From assembly GCF_002005105.1 (NCBI RefSeq), contig NZ_MSCV01000008.1, positions 118,717 to 182,716 on the forward strand: a stretch of DNA of 64,000 bases. Reading direction: 5' to 3'. Positions 9,178-18,559 of this stretch are shown piece by piece. Source of the stretch: Methylocaldum sp. 14B. Its GTDB lineage: Bacteria > Pseudomonadota > Gammaproteobacteria > Methylococcales > Methylococcaceae. The position numbers and the translations under genes were made by a program. Below the pieces are notes generated by a model. It was not told where the DNA came from and did no database searches. It worked only from the letters and a program-made list of their open reading frames with translations. Every line of letters begins with the position of its first letter. Positions within the stretch are counted from its first letter, which is position 1.

Positions 9178-9519
9178 CTACAGGCGAGCTCCGGCCGACG
9201 GCCGTTTACACCGGATCACGATCGTTTTTTCGACGATGGGCGCCGTTTTTCCCTGCCGGATGGCTCCCGTCACCATATCGAAAATTTCATTCATCTGCCG
9301 TTCGTCGTTTAAACCGATTTCGTCGTATCCCCGCGTCCCGCAGAGATCGCCGGCCTTCCGATAGCAGCTGTCTTTCGCGAGCCCTCGCTCTTCGCAGGTG
9401 ATCTGATAGGCCGGTTCGCCGCTGGGCAAATAAATGGACCTTGCGGTCGGCTCCGACAACGAGTGGGCGCATCCCGTCAGCCCGGAGATCAAGCACATCA
9501 TGCCCAGCCGCTTTTTCAT
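9178..9519 (-). CDS. small lipoprotein of unknown function
   Basis: 113 residues. The N-terminus MKKRLGMMCLISGLTGCAHS is a lipoprotein signal with lipobox LTGC, so the mature protein starts at Cys17 and is probably attached to the outer membrane. The mature part has four more cysteines (ITCEERGLAKDSCYRKAGDLC and VIRCKRP), which could form two disulfides. It ends shortly after a conserved-looking KTIVIRCKRP. I recognise no named family. It lies downstream of, and in the same direction as, the large PLP enzyme gene, with a 45-base gap, so co-transcription is possible. Confidence 0.65.
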   Translation of the reverse strand: MKKRLGMMCLISGLTGCAHSLSEPTARSIYLPSGEPAYQITCEERGLAKDSCYRKAGDLCGTRGYDEIGLNDERQMNEIFDMVTGAIRQGKTAPIVEKTIVIRCKRPSAGARL

Positions 9520-9564
9520 GGATTCGCGCCTCGCGTAAGCCTGGAGTTCCTTAGGAATTATATT

Positions 9565-11397
9565 TCACTCGGAGCTTTGAGCGGTCTTCGCCTCGATGTA
9601 TTTCCGGTGCGAGTCCAGATAAGTCGTTCGAACCAGCTCCCGCGCCGCCGCCCATGATCCGAAGCCTTCGGAGAAACCCGGTACGACCGGGTCGAGCGTC
9701 AGCCGGGCCGTGCCGATCAAATGCAGAATCAGATCGAGCGGGTCCTCGTCGCCGACGGCGACGCGAATGGTGGTCGGCGAGATGCCGGCTTCGCGCAGCG
9801 CTTTTTCGTCCAGCTCCGAATGCGTGGTCAGGGCGGGGCAGGCCACGATCGTGTTGCTCTGGCCGAGGCTGATCATATGGCCGAAAGTCGGCGAGAGGTT
9901 GTCGAAGAACCGCTGGAAAGCTTCCCGAGGCAAATCGCCCATATCCAGGGTGAACAGCGGCGCGGGCAGCCCGAGCGTCGCGGTCCTCTTCATGATCTCG
10001 CGGTTGGGATTGTCGGGCAGCGCGTTGCAGTGGACCGTGATATTCGGATGGGCGGCCAAGAATCGAGCGAGTATCTGCGTGTTGATGCATTTCTTGAGCA
10101 TGCGCACATCCAGCGTACGCAGTCCCTGGAGTACGTCGAAAGCGGCATCGGCGTTGAGAAACGCGCCCTTGACGTAATACACGTTCCAGAACAGGGTTTC
10201 GTTCCACGGAACGCCGTTCATCGAATCGCCTTTGGGGGTGAACATGTCTTCGTTGCGCCCGATGACGACGCCGGCGATAACCGAGCCGCTGCCGGAAAGA
10301 TCCTTGGTATAACTGTGGATGACGAAATCCGGGCGTTCCGCGCGATCTTTGCGCTGCAGCGGGGTGTAGAGGAAGGGTGTGCCGACGGTGGAATCGAGAA
10401 TGATGCGCAGTCCGAGCCGGTGGGCTTCCCGGCAGATGGCCGGCACGTCCAGCACATAGCCGTGCGGGTTGCACGGCGATTCGAGGTAGACGTAGGCGCG
10501 CCGCCCGGCCGAGAAACGGTCGGCGTATCCGGCGAGAGCACGCTGCCAGGCTTTCAGGAAATCGTCGACGGTATAGCCGTCGAAGGTTTCGACGGCGATT
10601 TCCAGGTTCGCAGATTTAGCGAACCAGTGGTGGATGAGCTGATGAGTGCCGCCGTAGACATTACGGCTGGTGATCAGAATGTCGTCGCGTCCGAGAACGT
10701 GCGACAGCACTCCGTCGATGGCGGCCATTCCGCTGTTGAAGTTCCAGGCGAAATACTCGTTAGCATAAGGTCCGGCTTCAAGATCGACGATGTGATGGGC
10801 CAATGCGATCGATGTCGGGTTAAGCAGTCGCGAATAGATTTCCAGAAGCCGCTCCTTGCCCTGGAAGGCGTCTTCTATCCACTCGGCGCAGGCGTAGACG
10901 TACGTCGCCGTGCGGGTAATGACCGGATTCGCGGAGAAAATCGCGGGAACGTTGTCGAAGACGCTGTAAGGTCCTTTGCTGGCGGTCGTCGCGGTACTGT
11001 AATTCAGGCTCTGGTAACAGCGCCGGTTAGGGCGCTGCAAGTTGTCGAGCAATTTCGCCAGTTGAAACGAGAGGAACTTTTTCGCGTTGAAATAGGCGAT
11101 CCGGTCGGAACGATCCAGGCTTTGGACAGTCTCCGCGGTTTCGACCCAAAGCCGGTCGATATCGGCGCAGCTCTCGTACATCCGCCGCGACACGCGTGCC
11201 AGCGTTTGGCCGAAAGTCGTTTGGGGATCGATGCCGAAATGGGCGAGCTGCTCCTCTACCAGTTCATCGAGCGAGCGAGCCGCCGTCGATTTCCGTCGTG
11301 GCGAGAGAATGCGCAGGCGATCGATGCTCTCGAAGGCATCGCCCGGCTGCGCCGGTTCACGGGGCCTCGGAGGCGAAGCTAATCCGGTGTTGTCCAT
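9565..11397 (-). CDS. Cys/Met metabolism PLP-dependent enzyme, long form
   Basis: 610-residue PLP enzyme of the cystathionine gamma-synthase/lyase fold type. The aspartate that pairs with PLP is in RIILDSTVGTPF (about Asp335) and the Schiff-base lysine in VIHSYTKDLSGSGS (about Lys365). A PLP phosphate site near FNSGMAAID (about 220) is also visible. It is some 200 residues longer than classical family members because of an N-terminal domain of about 150 residues rich in Arg, Asp and Leu, whose role is unknown. Sulfur amino-acid or related chemistry is likely, but the substrate is not defined. GAGGAAGAG precedes the ATG. Confidence 0.8.
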   Translation of the reverse strand: MDNTGLASPPRPREPAQPGDAFESIDRLRILSPRRKSTAARSLDELVEEQLAHFGIDPQTTFGQTLARVSRRMYESCADIDRLWVETAETVQSLDRSDRIAYFNAKKFLSFQLAKLLDNLQRPNRRCYQSLNYSTATTASKGPYSVFDNVPAIFSANPVITRTATYVYACAEWIEDAFQGKERLLEIYSRLLNPTSIALAHHIVDLEAGPYANEYFAWNFNSGMAAIDGVLSHVLGRDDILITSRNVYGGTHQLIHHWFAKSANLEIAVETFDGYTVDDFLKAWQRALAGYADRFSAGRRAYVYLESPCNPHGYVLDVPAICREAHRLGLRIILDSTVGTPFLYTPLQRKDRAERPDFVIHSYTKDLSGSGSVIAGVVIGRNEDMFTPKGDSMNGVPWNETLFWNVYYVKGAFLNADAAFDVLQGLRTLDVRMLKKCINTQILARFLAAHPNITVHCNALPDNPNREIMKRTATLGLPAPLFTLDMGDLPREAFQRFFDNLSPTFGHMISLGQSNTIVACPALTTHSELDEKALREAGISPTTIRVAVGDEDPLDLILHLIGTARLTLDPVVPGFSEGFGSWAAARELVRTTYLDSHRKYIEAKTAQSSE

Positions 11398-11845
11398 AAT
11401 TCGACTCTTCCTCTTGATCTAGCTTGCAATGAGGCGACAGCCGATCGGTCGCCTTCGGCAATCATTAGACCAAATCGGCGGTCGATCCGCTCGCATAAGG
11501 TGCTGTTGTGCCCCTGTTTGGGGCGGGAAGGGACTAGTTCGGTAAATGTGTTCGTCTCCCGTGGTCTGCTCGACGGCTCTTGCAGGCACTTCGCCGATTT
11601 TTGCGGATCGTCGCACGAGTACCTGTCACTTTTCGGTACACTAACCCAGTCGTGATGTCCTGGCCGAGGGCGAGGATGGCATCGCAACCAACCCCGTGCG
11701 AGCTCCAAGCAGTAGCCGTTCCGAACGGTTCGGCAGATGGAGCGGGGTATCGCCGCCGCAGGTCGAATTTTTCAGACCGCGCGAAAGTTCCCCTTGCGCG
11801 ATGACTGGCATGAGGCAAATCCGTTGATCGCCTATATCCCCACAT
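11398..11845. other. intergenic region without a recognised gene
   Basis: About 450 bases between the divergent PLP enzyme and antiporter genes. Short open frames on both strands lack ribosome sites and family resemblance. Promoters of both neighbours are expected here but not assignable. Confidence 0.5.
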
Positions 11846-13846
11846 ATGCACAGTCTGAGTTTGCTTGAAAATATCGCCGCTACGCTGAGCTTCGCGTTTC
11901 TGGGCGGGCTGATCGTTCAACGCATAGGCCTGCCGCCCATCGTGGGTTATCTGCTGGCGGGCGTCGTCATTGGTCCTTTTACGCCAGGGTATTTAGCCGA
12001 TCCCGAAACCATCAACCAATTGGCCGAATTGGGCATCGTCTTTCTGATGTTCGGCGTGGGCCTTCATTTTTCCTTCGCGGATCTGTGGAAAGTGCGCGAC
12101 ATCGCCGTCGTGGGCACGCTGGGACAAATGCTGACCATGCTGGCTTTGGGGTTCGGGCTCAGCCAGCTCTGGGGCTGGACGCCCATGGCGGGGTTGGTGT
12201 TGGGTTTCGTGCTTTCCATCGCCAGCACTATCGTCATGCTGCGCGGTTTCATGGACCGCGGCTGGCTGAATACCCCGGACGGACAGGTCGCGGTCGGCTG
12301 GCGGGTCATGGAGGACATCGCCACCGTTCTGATCATCATGATCATGCCTAACCTGGCTGACACCGGAGAATCCATAAATTGGAACACCCTCGGCCTGGCT
12401 TTGCTGTCCGCTTTAGGCTTTCTCGTGTTCATGTTGTTCGTGGGCACGCGCTTCATTCCCTGGCTGTTGCTGCGGGTGGCCCATACCCGCTCCCGTGAAC
12501 TCTTCGTTTTGGCCATCCTGGCGATCTCTTTGGGAATTGCCCTGGGCGCCTCGCAGTTGTTCGGCGTTTCGTTGGCATTGGGCGCTTTCGTCGCGGGCGC
12601 GGTGGTCAGCGAATCGCCGCTCAGTCATCGCATCACATCCGATCTGCTGCCGTTCCGGGAGGCCTTTTCCGTCCTGTTCTTCGTATCCGTCGGCATGCTT
12701 CTGGATCCGGGCTTTCTGGTGCAGCACCTCGAACCGGTCCTCATTCTCACCGGTCTGGTGGTCATCGGAAAGTTCATCGTCTCGGGGCTTTGGGTCTTGC
12801 CGTTCCCTCGACCGGCCCGCACCGCTCTCGTCGTGGCGGCGGGCTCGTGTCAGATCGGCGAATTTTCCTTCATTCTGGATCAGACCGGGCTGCGCCTCGG
12901 GTTTCTCGACGAGGGGCAACATTCGACGATTCTGGCGGCTGCATTGCTATCCATCGTCGTCAATCCGCTCATGCTGCACGCAGTCGACCCGCTGCAGCGC
13001 AGTTTGCGGGCCATCCGGCCACTGTGGCGATGGCTGAATCGGCACGGCTCGACGCAGACGCCGGTGGAGGACTCCGTGGCCGATCATGTGGTGGTGGTCG
13101 GCTACGGGCGGGTCGGTTCGCACATCGTCGATATCATGGGCGAACTGGGGATTCCTTATTTGGTGATCGATTCCCGCATCCACCGGATCGAACGGTTGTC
13201 GAAAAGGGGCATTCCCACGCTCCTGGGCGATACCGCCAATTCCGACATTCTGACTCACGCCGCGCTGCACCGGGCCCGTCTGCTCGTGGTGACCTTGTCC
13301 GAGGAAGCCGCCACCGAACTGACGGTTGCGGCAGCCCGGGACATCGCCCCGGACCTTCCGATCATCGCTCGCGCCGCAACCCGGGCCGGCGTCAAACGGC
13401 TTTCCGACTTGGGTGCGCAACTGGTGATCCATCCGGAGCTCGAAGGCAGTTTGCAGGTGATCCGGCACACCTTGTTGCAGCTGGGGTTTCCGTTGCATGA
13501 AGTGCGGCATTACGCGGACACGGTTCGGCGCGAGCACTACGATGCGCTGGTCAAGGCACACGGCGAGCACGCGCTGCTGAGAGACTTGCTCGATGCCCAC
13601 GAGTTGATCGACATTTCCTGGCGAAAAATACCCGCGGAAAGCCCGATGGTAGGGCAGACACTGGGCGAAGCTGCGTTCCGGGCGCGCACCGGCGCAAACG
13701 TGGTGGCCATCAAACGCAAGAACGAACTCGTGGTGAACCCGTCCACCCAGACCGTATTTCTTCCGGGGGACCGCATCGGCCTGCTCGGAAATCCTGAGCA
13801 GATCGAGGCTGTCGAGCGGTTATTGGCTGCGCATCAGCAAGCTTGA
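11846..13846 (+). CDS. Kef-type K+/H+ antiporter with TrkA domains (YbaL/KefB-like)
   Basis: 666-residue inner-membrane protein. Residues 1-385 are a CPA2 Na+/H+ exchanger domain of about 12 helices (GLPPIVGYLLAGVVIGPFTPG, LGIVFLMFGVGLHFS). Then come a cytoplasmic TrkA-N/RCK domain with NAD-binding VVVVGYGRVGSHIVDIMG (about 413-430) and a C-terminal TrkA-C domain (about 585-660). It should exchange K+ or Na+ for protons under nucleotide control. The KefF/KefG ancillary oxidoreductase is not nearby, which suits YbaL better than true KefB/KefC. No strong ribosome site precedes the ATG. It is a single-gene unit. Confidence 0.88.
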   Translation: MHSLSLLENIAATLSFAFLGGLIVQRIGLPPIVGYLLAGVVIGPFTPGYLADPETINQLAELGIVFLMFGVGLHFSFADLWKVRDIAVVGTLGQMLTMLALGFGLSQLWGWTPMAGLVLGFVLSIASTIVMLRGFMDRGWLNTPDGQVAVGWRVMEDIATVLIIMIMPNLADTGESINWNTLGLALLSALGFLVFMLFVGTRFIPWLLLRVAHTRSRELFVLAILAISLGIALGASQLFGVSLALGAFVAGAVVSESPLSHRITSDLLPFREAFSVLFFVSVGMLLDPGFLVQHLEPVLILTGLVVIGKFIVSGLWVLPFPRPARTALVVAAGSCQIGEFSFILDQTGLRLGFLDEGQHSTILAAALLSIVVNPLMLHAVDPLQRSLRAIRPLWRWLNRHGSTQTPVEDSVADHVVVVGYGRVGSHIVDIMGELGIPYLVIDSRIHRIERLSKRGIPTLLGDTANSDILTHAALHRARLLVVTLSEEAATELTVAAARDIAPDLPIIARAATRAGVKRLSDLGAQLVIHPELEGSLQVIRHTLLQLGFPLHEVRHYADTVRREHYDALVKAHGEHALLRDLLDAHELIDISWRKIPAESPMVGQTLGEAAFRARTGANVVAIKRKNELVVNPSTQTVFLPGDRIGLLGNPEQIEAVERLLAAHQQA

Positions 13847-13898
13847 ATCGATGTGAGGTAAGCCGGAAAAAGAGGACATCAAAGTTTCAAACTATGCG

Positions 13899-14021
13899 AT
13901 GGAAGTGTTGAATGCAAAAGTTACCGAAAGGAACGTATACCAAAGAACCCGCGAACAGGCGGTGAAATTGGTGTTAGGAGAAGGGTTATTGTTGCGAGAG
14001 GCCGGCGTGCGGCTTTTTTGA
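13899..14021 (+). pseudogene. possible remnant of an IS3-type OrfA transposase N-terminus
   Basis: A 40-codon frame reads MEVLNAKV..., then TREQAVKLVLGEGLLLREAG and ends at a TGA. The EQAVKLVL-EGL-REA phrase resembles the first helices of IS3/IS911-family OrfA proteins (EQAVKLVLEEG...EAARRLGIS). Nothing of the helix-turn-helix remainder or of orfB follows, so at most a short scar is left. The 265-bp intergenic element begins directly after the stop. A short GC stem with a T-run (14002-14019) overlaps the end. Confidence 0.4.
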
Positions 14022-14286
14022 CTATCCACAGATTCCGTGGACAACCTTGTGGATAAGTGTGGGGGTAAAACGGACGGGACCTGATCTCACGGGGCTTTAA
14101 GTTAGCCTGGCTAGGTTTTTTTCAGGTCCTGGTTTCGCAGCAAGATAAAACGTAAGTAGTTGATTCTGAGGTTTTAATTTATTACGAAATAATGAATTAA
14201 TAATTTACGGGGAGCAGTGATAAGTCGCCGCTTGCTGAAGTTCCTGTCAAGTCTTGACAGTGGATAAACTTTCAAGCTGGTATCCC
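14022..14286. repeat. 265-bp intergenic element with DnaA-box-like words, copy 1
   Basis: Diverged copy of 27853-28117, same orientation; I estimate roughly three quarters of bases match. It begins with an inverted repeat (tatccacagattccgtgga), continues with ttgtggataa (14047-14056, which is TTATCCACAA on the other strand, a perfect DnaA-box word) and a stem pair GGACCTGA/TCAGGTCC. An AT-rich tract follows near 14172-14208, then a perfect palindrome ctgtcaagtcttgacag (14244-14260) running into a third box-like word tggataa. No coding frame is kept between the copies. See the finding on this pair. Confidence 0.8.
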
Positions 14287-14482
14287 GAACGGAACTACAT
14301 GCATCAGAAAAGCGCCGCCGCAGCCGTTGGCCAAAAACGCCCGGGCGCGGTTGACGAATTCCGCACTTTGCCGGAAAGTTGTTCTCTGGGTCGCGGCGGG
14401 TAAGGGAAATGCCTATTGGTCGCTAGTCGGAAATGAGTTGCCCTCCTAGCGTCCGAGCGTTCGGTCATAATCGAATAACACT

Positions 14483-14851
14483 ATGAGTTCACGAAAACAC
14501 CCGGCAAACGGCGGTCTCGTATATTCCACCGAATTTGGACGGATGTGCCCGGCCTGTCGCAAACCCGTCGCCGAATGCCGTTGCAAGAAAGACCCGCCGG
14601 CGCCGAAATCGGACGGCATCGTGCGGGTGCGCCTGGAAACCAAGGGACGCAAAGGCAAGGGCGTGACGGTAATCACGGGGGTTCCGCTGGACGCCACGGC
14701 GCTTGAAAACTTGGGCAAACAGCTCAAGCAGCGCTGCGGTTCCGGCGGGACCGTCAAGGACGGCGTCATCGAGATTCAGGGAGACCATCGCGAACGGGTC
14801 GTAGAAGACCTGTCCAAACAGGGCTGGACCGTCAAGCGGTCAGGTGGCTGA
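14483..14851 (+). CDS. yciH: SUI1/eIF1-like translation factor
   Basis: 122 residues with an N-terminal zinc-ribbon-like piece (CPACRKPVAECRCKK) and a C-terminal SUI1 domain (about 45-118: RVRLETKGRKGKGVTVITG, CGSGGTVKDGVIEIQGDHRE). Length and both parts match YciH. The family binds the small ribosomal subunit and affects start-site fidelity, but its bacterial role is not well defined. It stands alone after the 265-bp intergenic element; the 196-base gap in between holds nothing recognised. Confidence 0.93.
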   Translation: MSSRKHPANGGLVYSTEFGRMCPACRKPVAECRCKKDPPAPKSDGIVRVRLETKGRKGKGVTVITGVPLDATALENLGKQLKQRCGSGGTVKDGVIEIQGDHRERVVEDLSKQGWTVKRSGG

Positions 14852-14944
14852 ATCAATCACCGTCTCGGTCGATGAATATCCGGCAATGCACCACTTTAAT
14901 GCTATTAGCATTCGATGATATTCTTCTGCTATGCTCTACTTCTA

Positions 14945-15020
14945 AGCCCTATTTCTCACATTTTGCCGCAGCCAGTGCATCGTACGGACCGCGCGGCAGG
15001 AGAAGAGAGAAATGCGGGCT
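14945..15020. mobile_element. short element with ends like the 435-bp MITE
   Basis: A 76-bp segment running from agccctatttctcaca (14945) to gagaaatgcgggct (15020). Its ends match those of 7781-8215 apart from one small gap, and the interior shares a CGTACGGACCGCG-like patch with the left part of that element. It is probably an internally deleted relative. It lies in the 392-base gap between yciH and the DUF5658-like gene, where no gene is otherwise seen. Confidence 0.5.
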
Positions 15021-15243
15021 AATATTGTCGGGAGGCAGACCCGCGATTCTTGATGCGTTTTCCGCCATCAATTTATCCCGCCTTATGGAACACGACTTGC
15101 ATCAATCGGGACAGAAAGGGTCGAAGGCATAACGCCTGTCATTTTTCCATACTGGAAGAGACGATATTTCGCCGTTGGGTGATCTTTTGGTGCGCGGCAA
15201 TGCCGAGGACCGGCATTCCGTGTCGAAACTTTGGAGCCATTGT

Positions 15244-15546
15244 ATGTACGCCATATTGATAATCCTGTTCGCACTCTTGCAAGTCGCAGATGGAATAGTG
15301 ACTTACTTCGGGCTGAGCTTTTCCGGTTTGGAAGAAGCGAATCCTGTTCTTAATTTTTCCGCCGAACTGGTGGGGCTCGGATATTCGATTGTCCTGATCA
15401 AGGCCGCGGGCCTAGCGTTCATCGCGTTTTTATTCAGCGACCGGCATAAGGTGAGAAGCCGCTGGATCAAGGCGACCCTGACTTCGTCCGTTGCCTTTTA
15501 CAGCTGGGTCGTGACGAACAATGTGATGTTGGTTATCGAGGCGTAG
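15244..15546 (+). CDS. small membrane protein, DUF5658-like
   Basis: About 100 residues if started at ATG 15244 (MYAILIILFALLQVADGIVT). The frame opens upstream at 15175, but that extension is hydrophilic and unlike a leader. Three hydrophobic helices are visible (residues 1-22, 38-60 and 80-100), with a conserved-looking motif EANPVLNFSAELVGLG between the first two. The pattern fits the DUF5658 family of small integral membrane proteins, whose function is unknown. It ends in TAG and is convergent with the sensor-kinase locus. Confidence 0.65.
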   Translation: MYAILIILFALLQVADGIVTYFGLSFSGLEEANPVLNFSAELVGLGYSIVLIKAAGLAFIAFLFSDRHKVRSRWIKATLTSSVAFYSWVVTNNVMLVIEA

Positions 15547-15565
15547 TACTGACGGCAGCCGGCGA

Positions 15566-18481
15566 TCAAGCGCTCTGTACGTTACACGCCGGTTTCGCTT
15601 CCGTCTCCGCTTTGCAGTCGCCGAGCGGCAGCCGCACGATGAATTCGCTGCCCTTGCCGGGGCCTTCGCTTTTTACCTCCACCCGCCCTCCGTGCAATTC
15701 CGCGATCTTCTGTACGATGGTCAATCCGAGACCCAACCCGCCCTGAGCGCGATCCAGCGTCCGTTCCGATTGGGTGAACACGTCGAAAAGATGCGGCAGC
15801 AGCGCGCTGGGGATACCTTCGCCGTTGTCGCGCACCGAAATCGCGACCTCGTTACCCGTATGATCCACGCCGAGCCAGATCCGTCCCCCCGCGGGGGTAT
15901 ATTTGTTGGCATTATCCAGCAAGTTCGAAACCATTTGCGTCAAGCGCACCGGATCGGCCTCGAACCATAAGGGATATTTCGGCAGGGCCGCGGTAAGCAG
16001 ATGGCGGCGGGCATCGAGCTGCGGTTTAGTGGCCTCCATGGTTTGATGAAGAAGGGCGGTGAGATCCACCGGCGTTTTCTGAAGCTTCAATTTGCCCTGA
16101 ACGATCCGTGAGACATCCAGAAGGTCGTCCACCAGCCGGGTCAGGTGATCCACTTGTCGGTTGATGACTTCCTGCGCCCATTGCATCCTCGGGTTCGGCG
16201 GGGCGAACTTGCGTATCAAATGAGCCGCGTTGCGGATCGGGGCGAGCGGATTTCTCAGCTCATGGCCCAGCATGGCGATGAATTCGTTCTTGCGAAGATC
16301 GGCCTCTTTGAGAGCGGTCTCGGTCTGGGCTCGTTCGATAATATCCGCGGTTTGACGCGCCAACAGGTCGAGCAGGCGCAATGCCCGCTCGTCCGGCCAG
16401 TGGGGTGTTCCGTAGTGGGTCGAAAGCACGCCGAACAATCGGCCGCCGCGGCTCAGCAGTGGGGTGCAGTGGACCGCGCGCACCCCCGCGTTCAGGATCG
16501 CCTGAAGCTCCCGCGCGTCGTTAAAGATAAGACTTCGGGTAACGTCCTCCACGATCACGCGCTTTACCCATTCCATCGTAGCGCCCCAGGGCCCCGGCCC
16601 CACATGGGCACTATGCCAGAAATCGACGTAAGCCGGCCCGAAGCCTCGCTGAGCAACGATCCGGAGAGAGCCGGACGGCGTGTCGACCAGTTGAATGTGG
16701 CCGCGATCTGCGCCTGCGATGGCCATAGCCGTTTCCACGATCTGATCGAGTACAACCGGCAGCCCGTCCTCCCGTACGAAGAGCGCACCGACCGCTTGCA
16801 GTCTCGTCATAGCCTCCAAATCGGCCGCCAAGCGGTCGTTCGCTGCCGCCAATGCCTGCTGGGCCTGTTTACGCTCGGTAATGTCGTGGCTCACCGTCGC
16901 GAATCCCACCGGTTCGCCGTTCGTATCCCGGATATAGAACACGTTGCAAACCATCCAAAGCGTAGCGCCGGTTTTAAAATGGCGAAAGCGGATCTCCACC
17001 TCGGCACGGCCTTCACGCAGCACGCGCGGGAAGAATTCTTCATAAACGAATTCTTGGTCTTCCGGAAAGACGAACTCCTTCACCGGCGTTCGGCACGCCT
17101 GCTCCAGGCTATCCAGTCCAACCAGGCGCCGACCGGCCTCGTTGACGTAGAACGGCTGGAAGTCCAGGTCGCACATGCCGATAAATTCCGTGCTCTGATC
17201 GGCGAAGGAAACAAATTTCTGGCGTTCGATCTCGATCTGCTTGCGTTCGGTGATGTCCAGGAAAGTGGCCGTGGCGCCCTGCACGCGGCCGGTGTTGTCA
17301 TATAGCGGTGCGGCCGCGCTCAGGACGAACCGGCGTGTGCCGTCGGCGCGGACTATTTCCAGTTCCACGTCCTCCACGACTTCGCCCGTCTTCAAGACTC
17401 GGCACATGGGGAGATCCTGAGCGGGAACCTCCCGTCCGTTGTTGAAGAAACGGTAAAGAGCGGCGCCGTTCGTGTCCGGCACGGCCGATAAATTTTCGCC
17501 TTCCGGTACGCCCAGCAATTGATGCGCCTGAACGTTGCCCGTGATCAGCCGGCACTCCGGGTCATGGGCGACGCAGATGGCGACTCGCGCCGTCTGCATG
17601 ATGGCCCGCATCTGGACGTTGGCTGCGAGTGCTCGGGCTTCACTGGCTCGCAGAGCTTCCTCGGTCCGTACCAAATCGTCGATATCCGTGAGCGAACCGG
17701 TCCAGCGGACGATTTTCCCATCGGCATCGCGATCCGGCAGGGCGCGGGCGATAAACCACCTGTACGAGCCGTCGGCCGACCTCAGACGATACTGGCTCTC
17801 GAACGACGTGCCGGTTCGTGCCGCTTTGTTCCACCGGGCCAAAACCTTCGCGATATCGTCGGGATGCAGCGCCGATAGCCAGCCTTGCCCCGCGCTCTGT
17901 TCCGGGGACAGTCCGGTATAAGAGCACCATTGCTCGCTTACGAAGGTATTGTTGCCTTCCGCGTCGCTTTCCAACGTAAGGCTCGGGACGGCCTGCACGA
18001 TCGTGCGGAAACGCGCTTCGCTTGCCCGCAGAGAACGCCGGTCGAGAACCCGCTGCATGGCTATCGCCACCTGGTCGGTGACCGATTTCATCAGATTCAG
18101 TTCTTCGGCGGTAAATACTGGGCGGGTCTTGGTGCCGAATGACAGGATTCCGATGACGCGTCCCTGTACCAGCAGAGGATGGCAGGCGTAGGCTTGAATA
18201 CCGTAGCTTCGGACACGGGCAGCACATAGTCCGCCGTGATGACGAACGTTTTCGGCGGCAACATATTCACCGTCGCCTGCGAAGCAGCCGCAGGCGATCA
18301 CGTTGCAATCGAGCCACTCGAGATCGCGAATCTCCTCGGCCGACAAGCCGGCGGAAGCATTCAGGCGGAATCGTCCTTTGGCGTCGTCGAGCAGAAAATT
18401 GAAAAAGCATTCGCAGCCGAGTTGGCGCATTACGGCGAGGCAAAGATCCTCGATAATCGTATGCGGCTCATCGGTAGCCAA
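15566..18481 (-). CDS. sensor histidine kinase, C-terminal part (GAF, PAS x3, GAF, HisKA, HATPase)
   Basis: 971-residue open frame that reads as the downstream part of one kinase gene; the upstream part is 18557-19342. Domains in order: GAF (about 1-145), PAS (155-275), PAS (290-410), PAS (420-545, ending DITERKQAQQA), GAF (560-715) and HisKA with AMLGHELRNPLAPIR. HATPase follows with NLLDNANKYT, DNGEGI and GGLGLGL. There is no receiver domain. The coding sense continues for 26 codons upstream of this ATG, straight to an amber codon, so this start is the first internal Met rather than the ancestral start. If expressed alone it would be a cytosolic kinase without its membrane anchor. Confidence 0.85.
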   Translation of the reverse strand: MATDEPHTIIEDLCLAVMRQLGCECFFNFLLDDAKGRFRLNASAGLSAEEIRDLEWLDCNVIACGCFAGDGEYVAAENVRHHGGLCAARVRSYGIQAYACHPLLVQGRVIGILSFGTKTRPVFTAEELNLMKSVTDQVAIAMQRVLDRRSLRASEARFRTIVQAVPSLTLESDAEGNNTFVSEQWCSYTGLSPEQSAGQGWLSALHPDDIAKVLARWNKAARTGTSFESQYRLRSADGSYRWFIARALPDRDADGKIVRWTGSLTDIDDLVRTEEALRASEARALAANVQMRAIMQTARVAICVAHDPECRLITGNVQAHQLLGVPEGENLSAVPDTNGAALYRFFNNGREVPAQDLPMCRVLKTGEVVEDVELEIVRADGTRRFVLSAAAPLYDNTGRVQGATATFLDITERKQIEIERQKFVSFADQSTEFIGMCDLDFQPFYVNEAGRRLVGLDSLEQACRTPVKEFVFPEDQEFVYEEFFPRVLREGRAEVEIRFRHFKTGATLWMVCNVFYIRDTNGEPVGFATVSHDITERKQAQQALAAANDRLAADLEAMTRLQAVGALFVREDGLPVVLDQIVETAMAIAGADRGHIQLVDTPSGSLRIVAQRGFGPAYVDFWHSAHVGPGPWGATMEWVKRVIVEDVTRSLIFNDARELQAILNAGVRAVHCTPLLSRGGRLFGVLSTHYGTPHWPDERALRLLDLLARQTADIIERAQTETALKEADLRKNEFIAMLGHELRNPLAPIRNAAHLIRKFAPPNPRMQWAQEVINRQVDHLTRLVDDLLDVSRIVQGKLKLQKTPVDLTALLHQTMEATKPQLDARRHLLTAALPKYPLWFEADPVRLTQMVSNLLDNANKYTPAGGRIWLGVDHTGNEVAISVRDNGEGIPSALLPHLFDVFTQSERTLDRAQGGLGLGLTIVQKIAELHGGRVEVKSEGPGKGSEFIVRLPLGDCKAETEAKPACNVQSA

Positions 18482-18556
18482 CAGCCTCGCCGACGTTTCG
18501 GCTAGCAGCTTGAACCGCCGTTCGCTCGCTGCCAGCGTCTGTTCGGCCTGTTTACG

Positions 18557-18559
18557 CTA
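18557..18559 (-). other. in-frame amber codon splitting a sensor kinase
   Basis: The reading frame is open on both sides: SNIDIT, then TAG, then RKQAEQTLAASERRF. The family motif at this place is DITERKQAE, so a glutamate codon GAG has become TAG by one base. The same gene repeats the motif at about 16875 with GAG intact. The whole frame 15566-19342 would otherwise encode about 1258 residues. Confidence 0.9.

Noticed and set aside
14022..14286. Calling the 265-bp element the chromosomal oriC
   Set aside because: Two copies exist close together, and none of the usual oriC neighbours (dnaA, dnaN, mnmG, rpmH) is in the window. Box-like words alone do not prove an origin.
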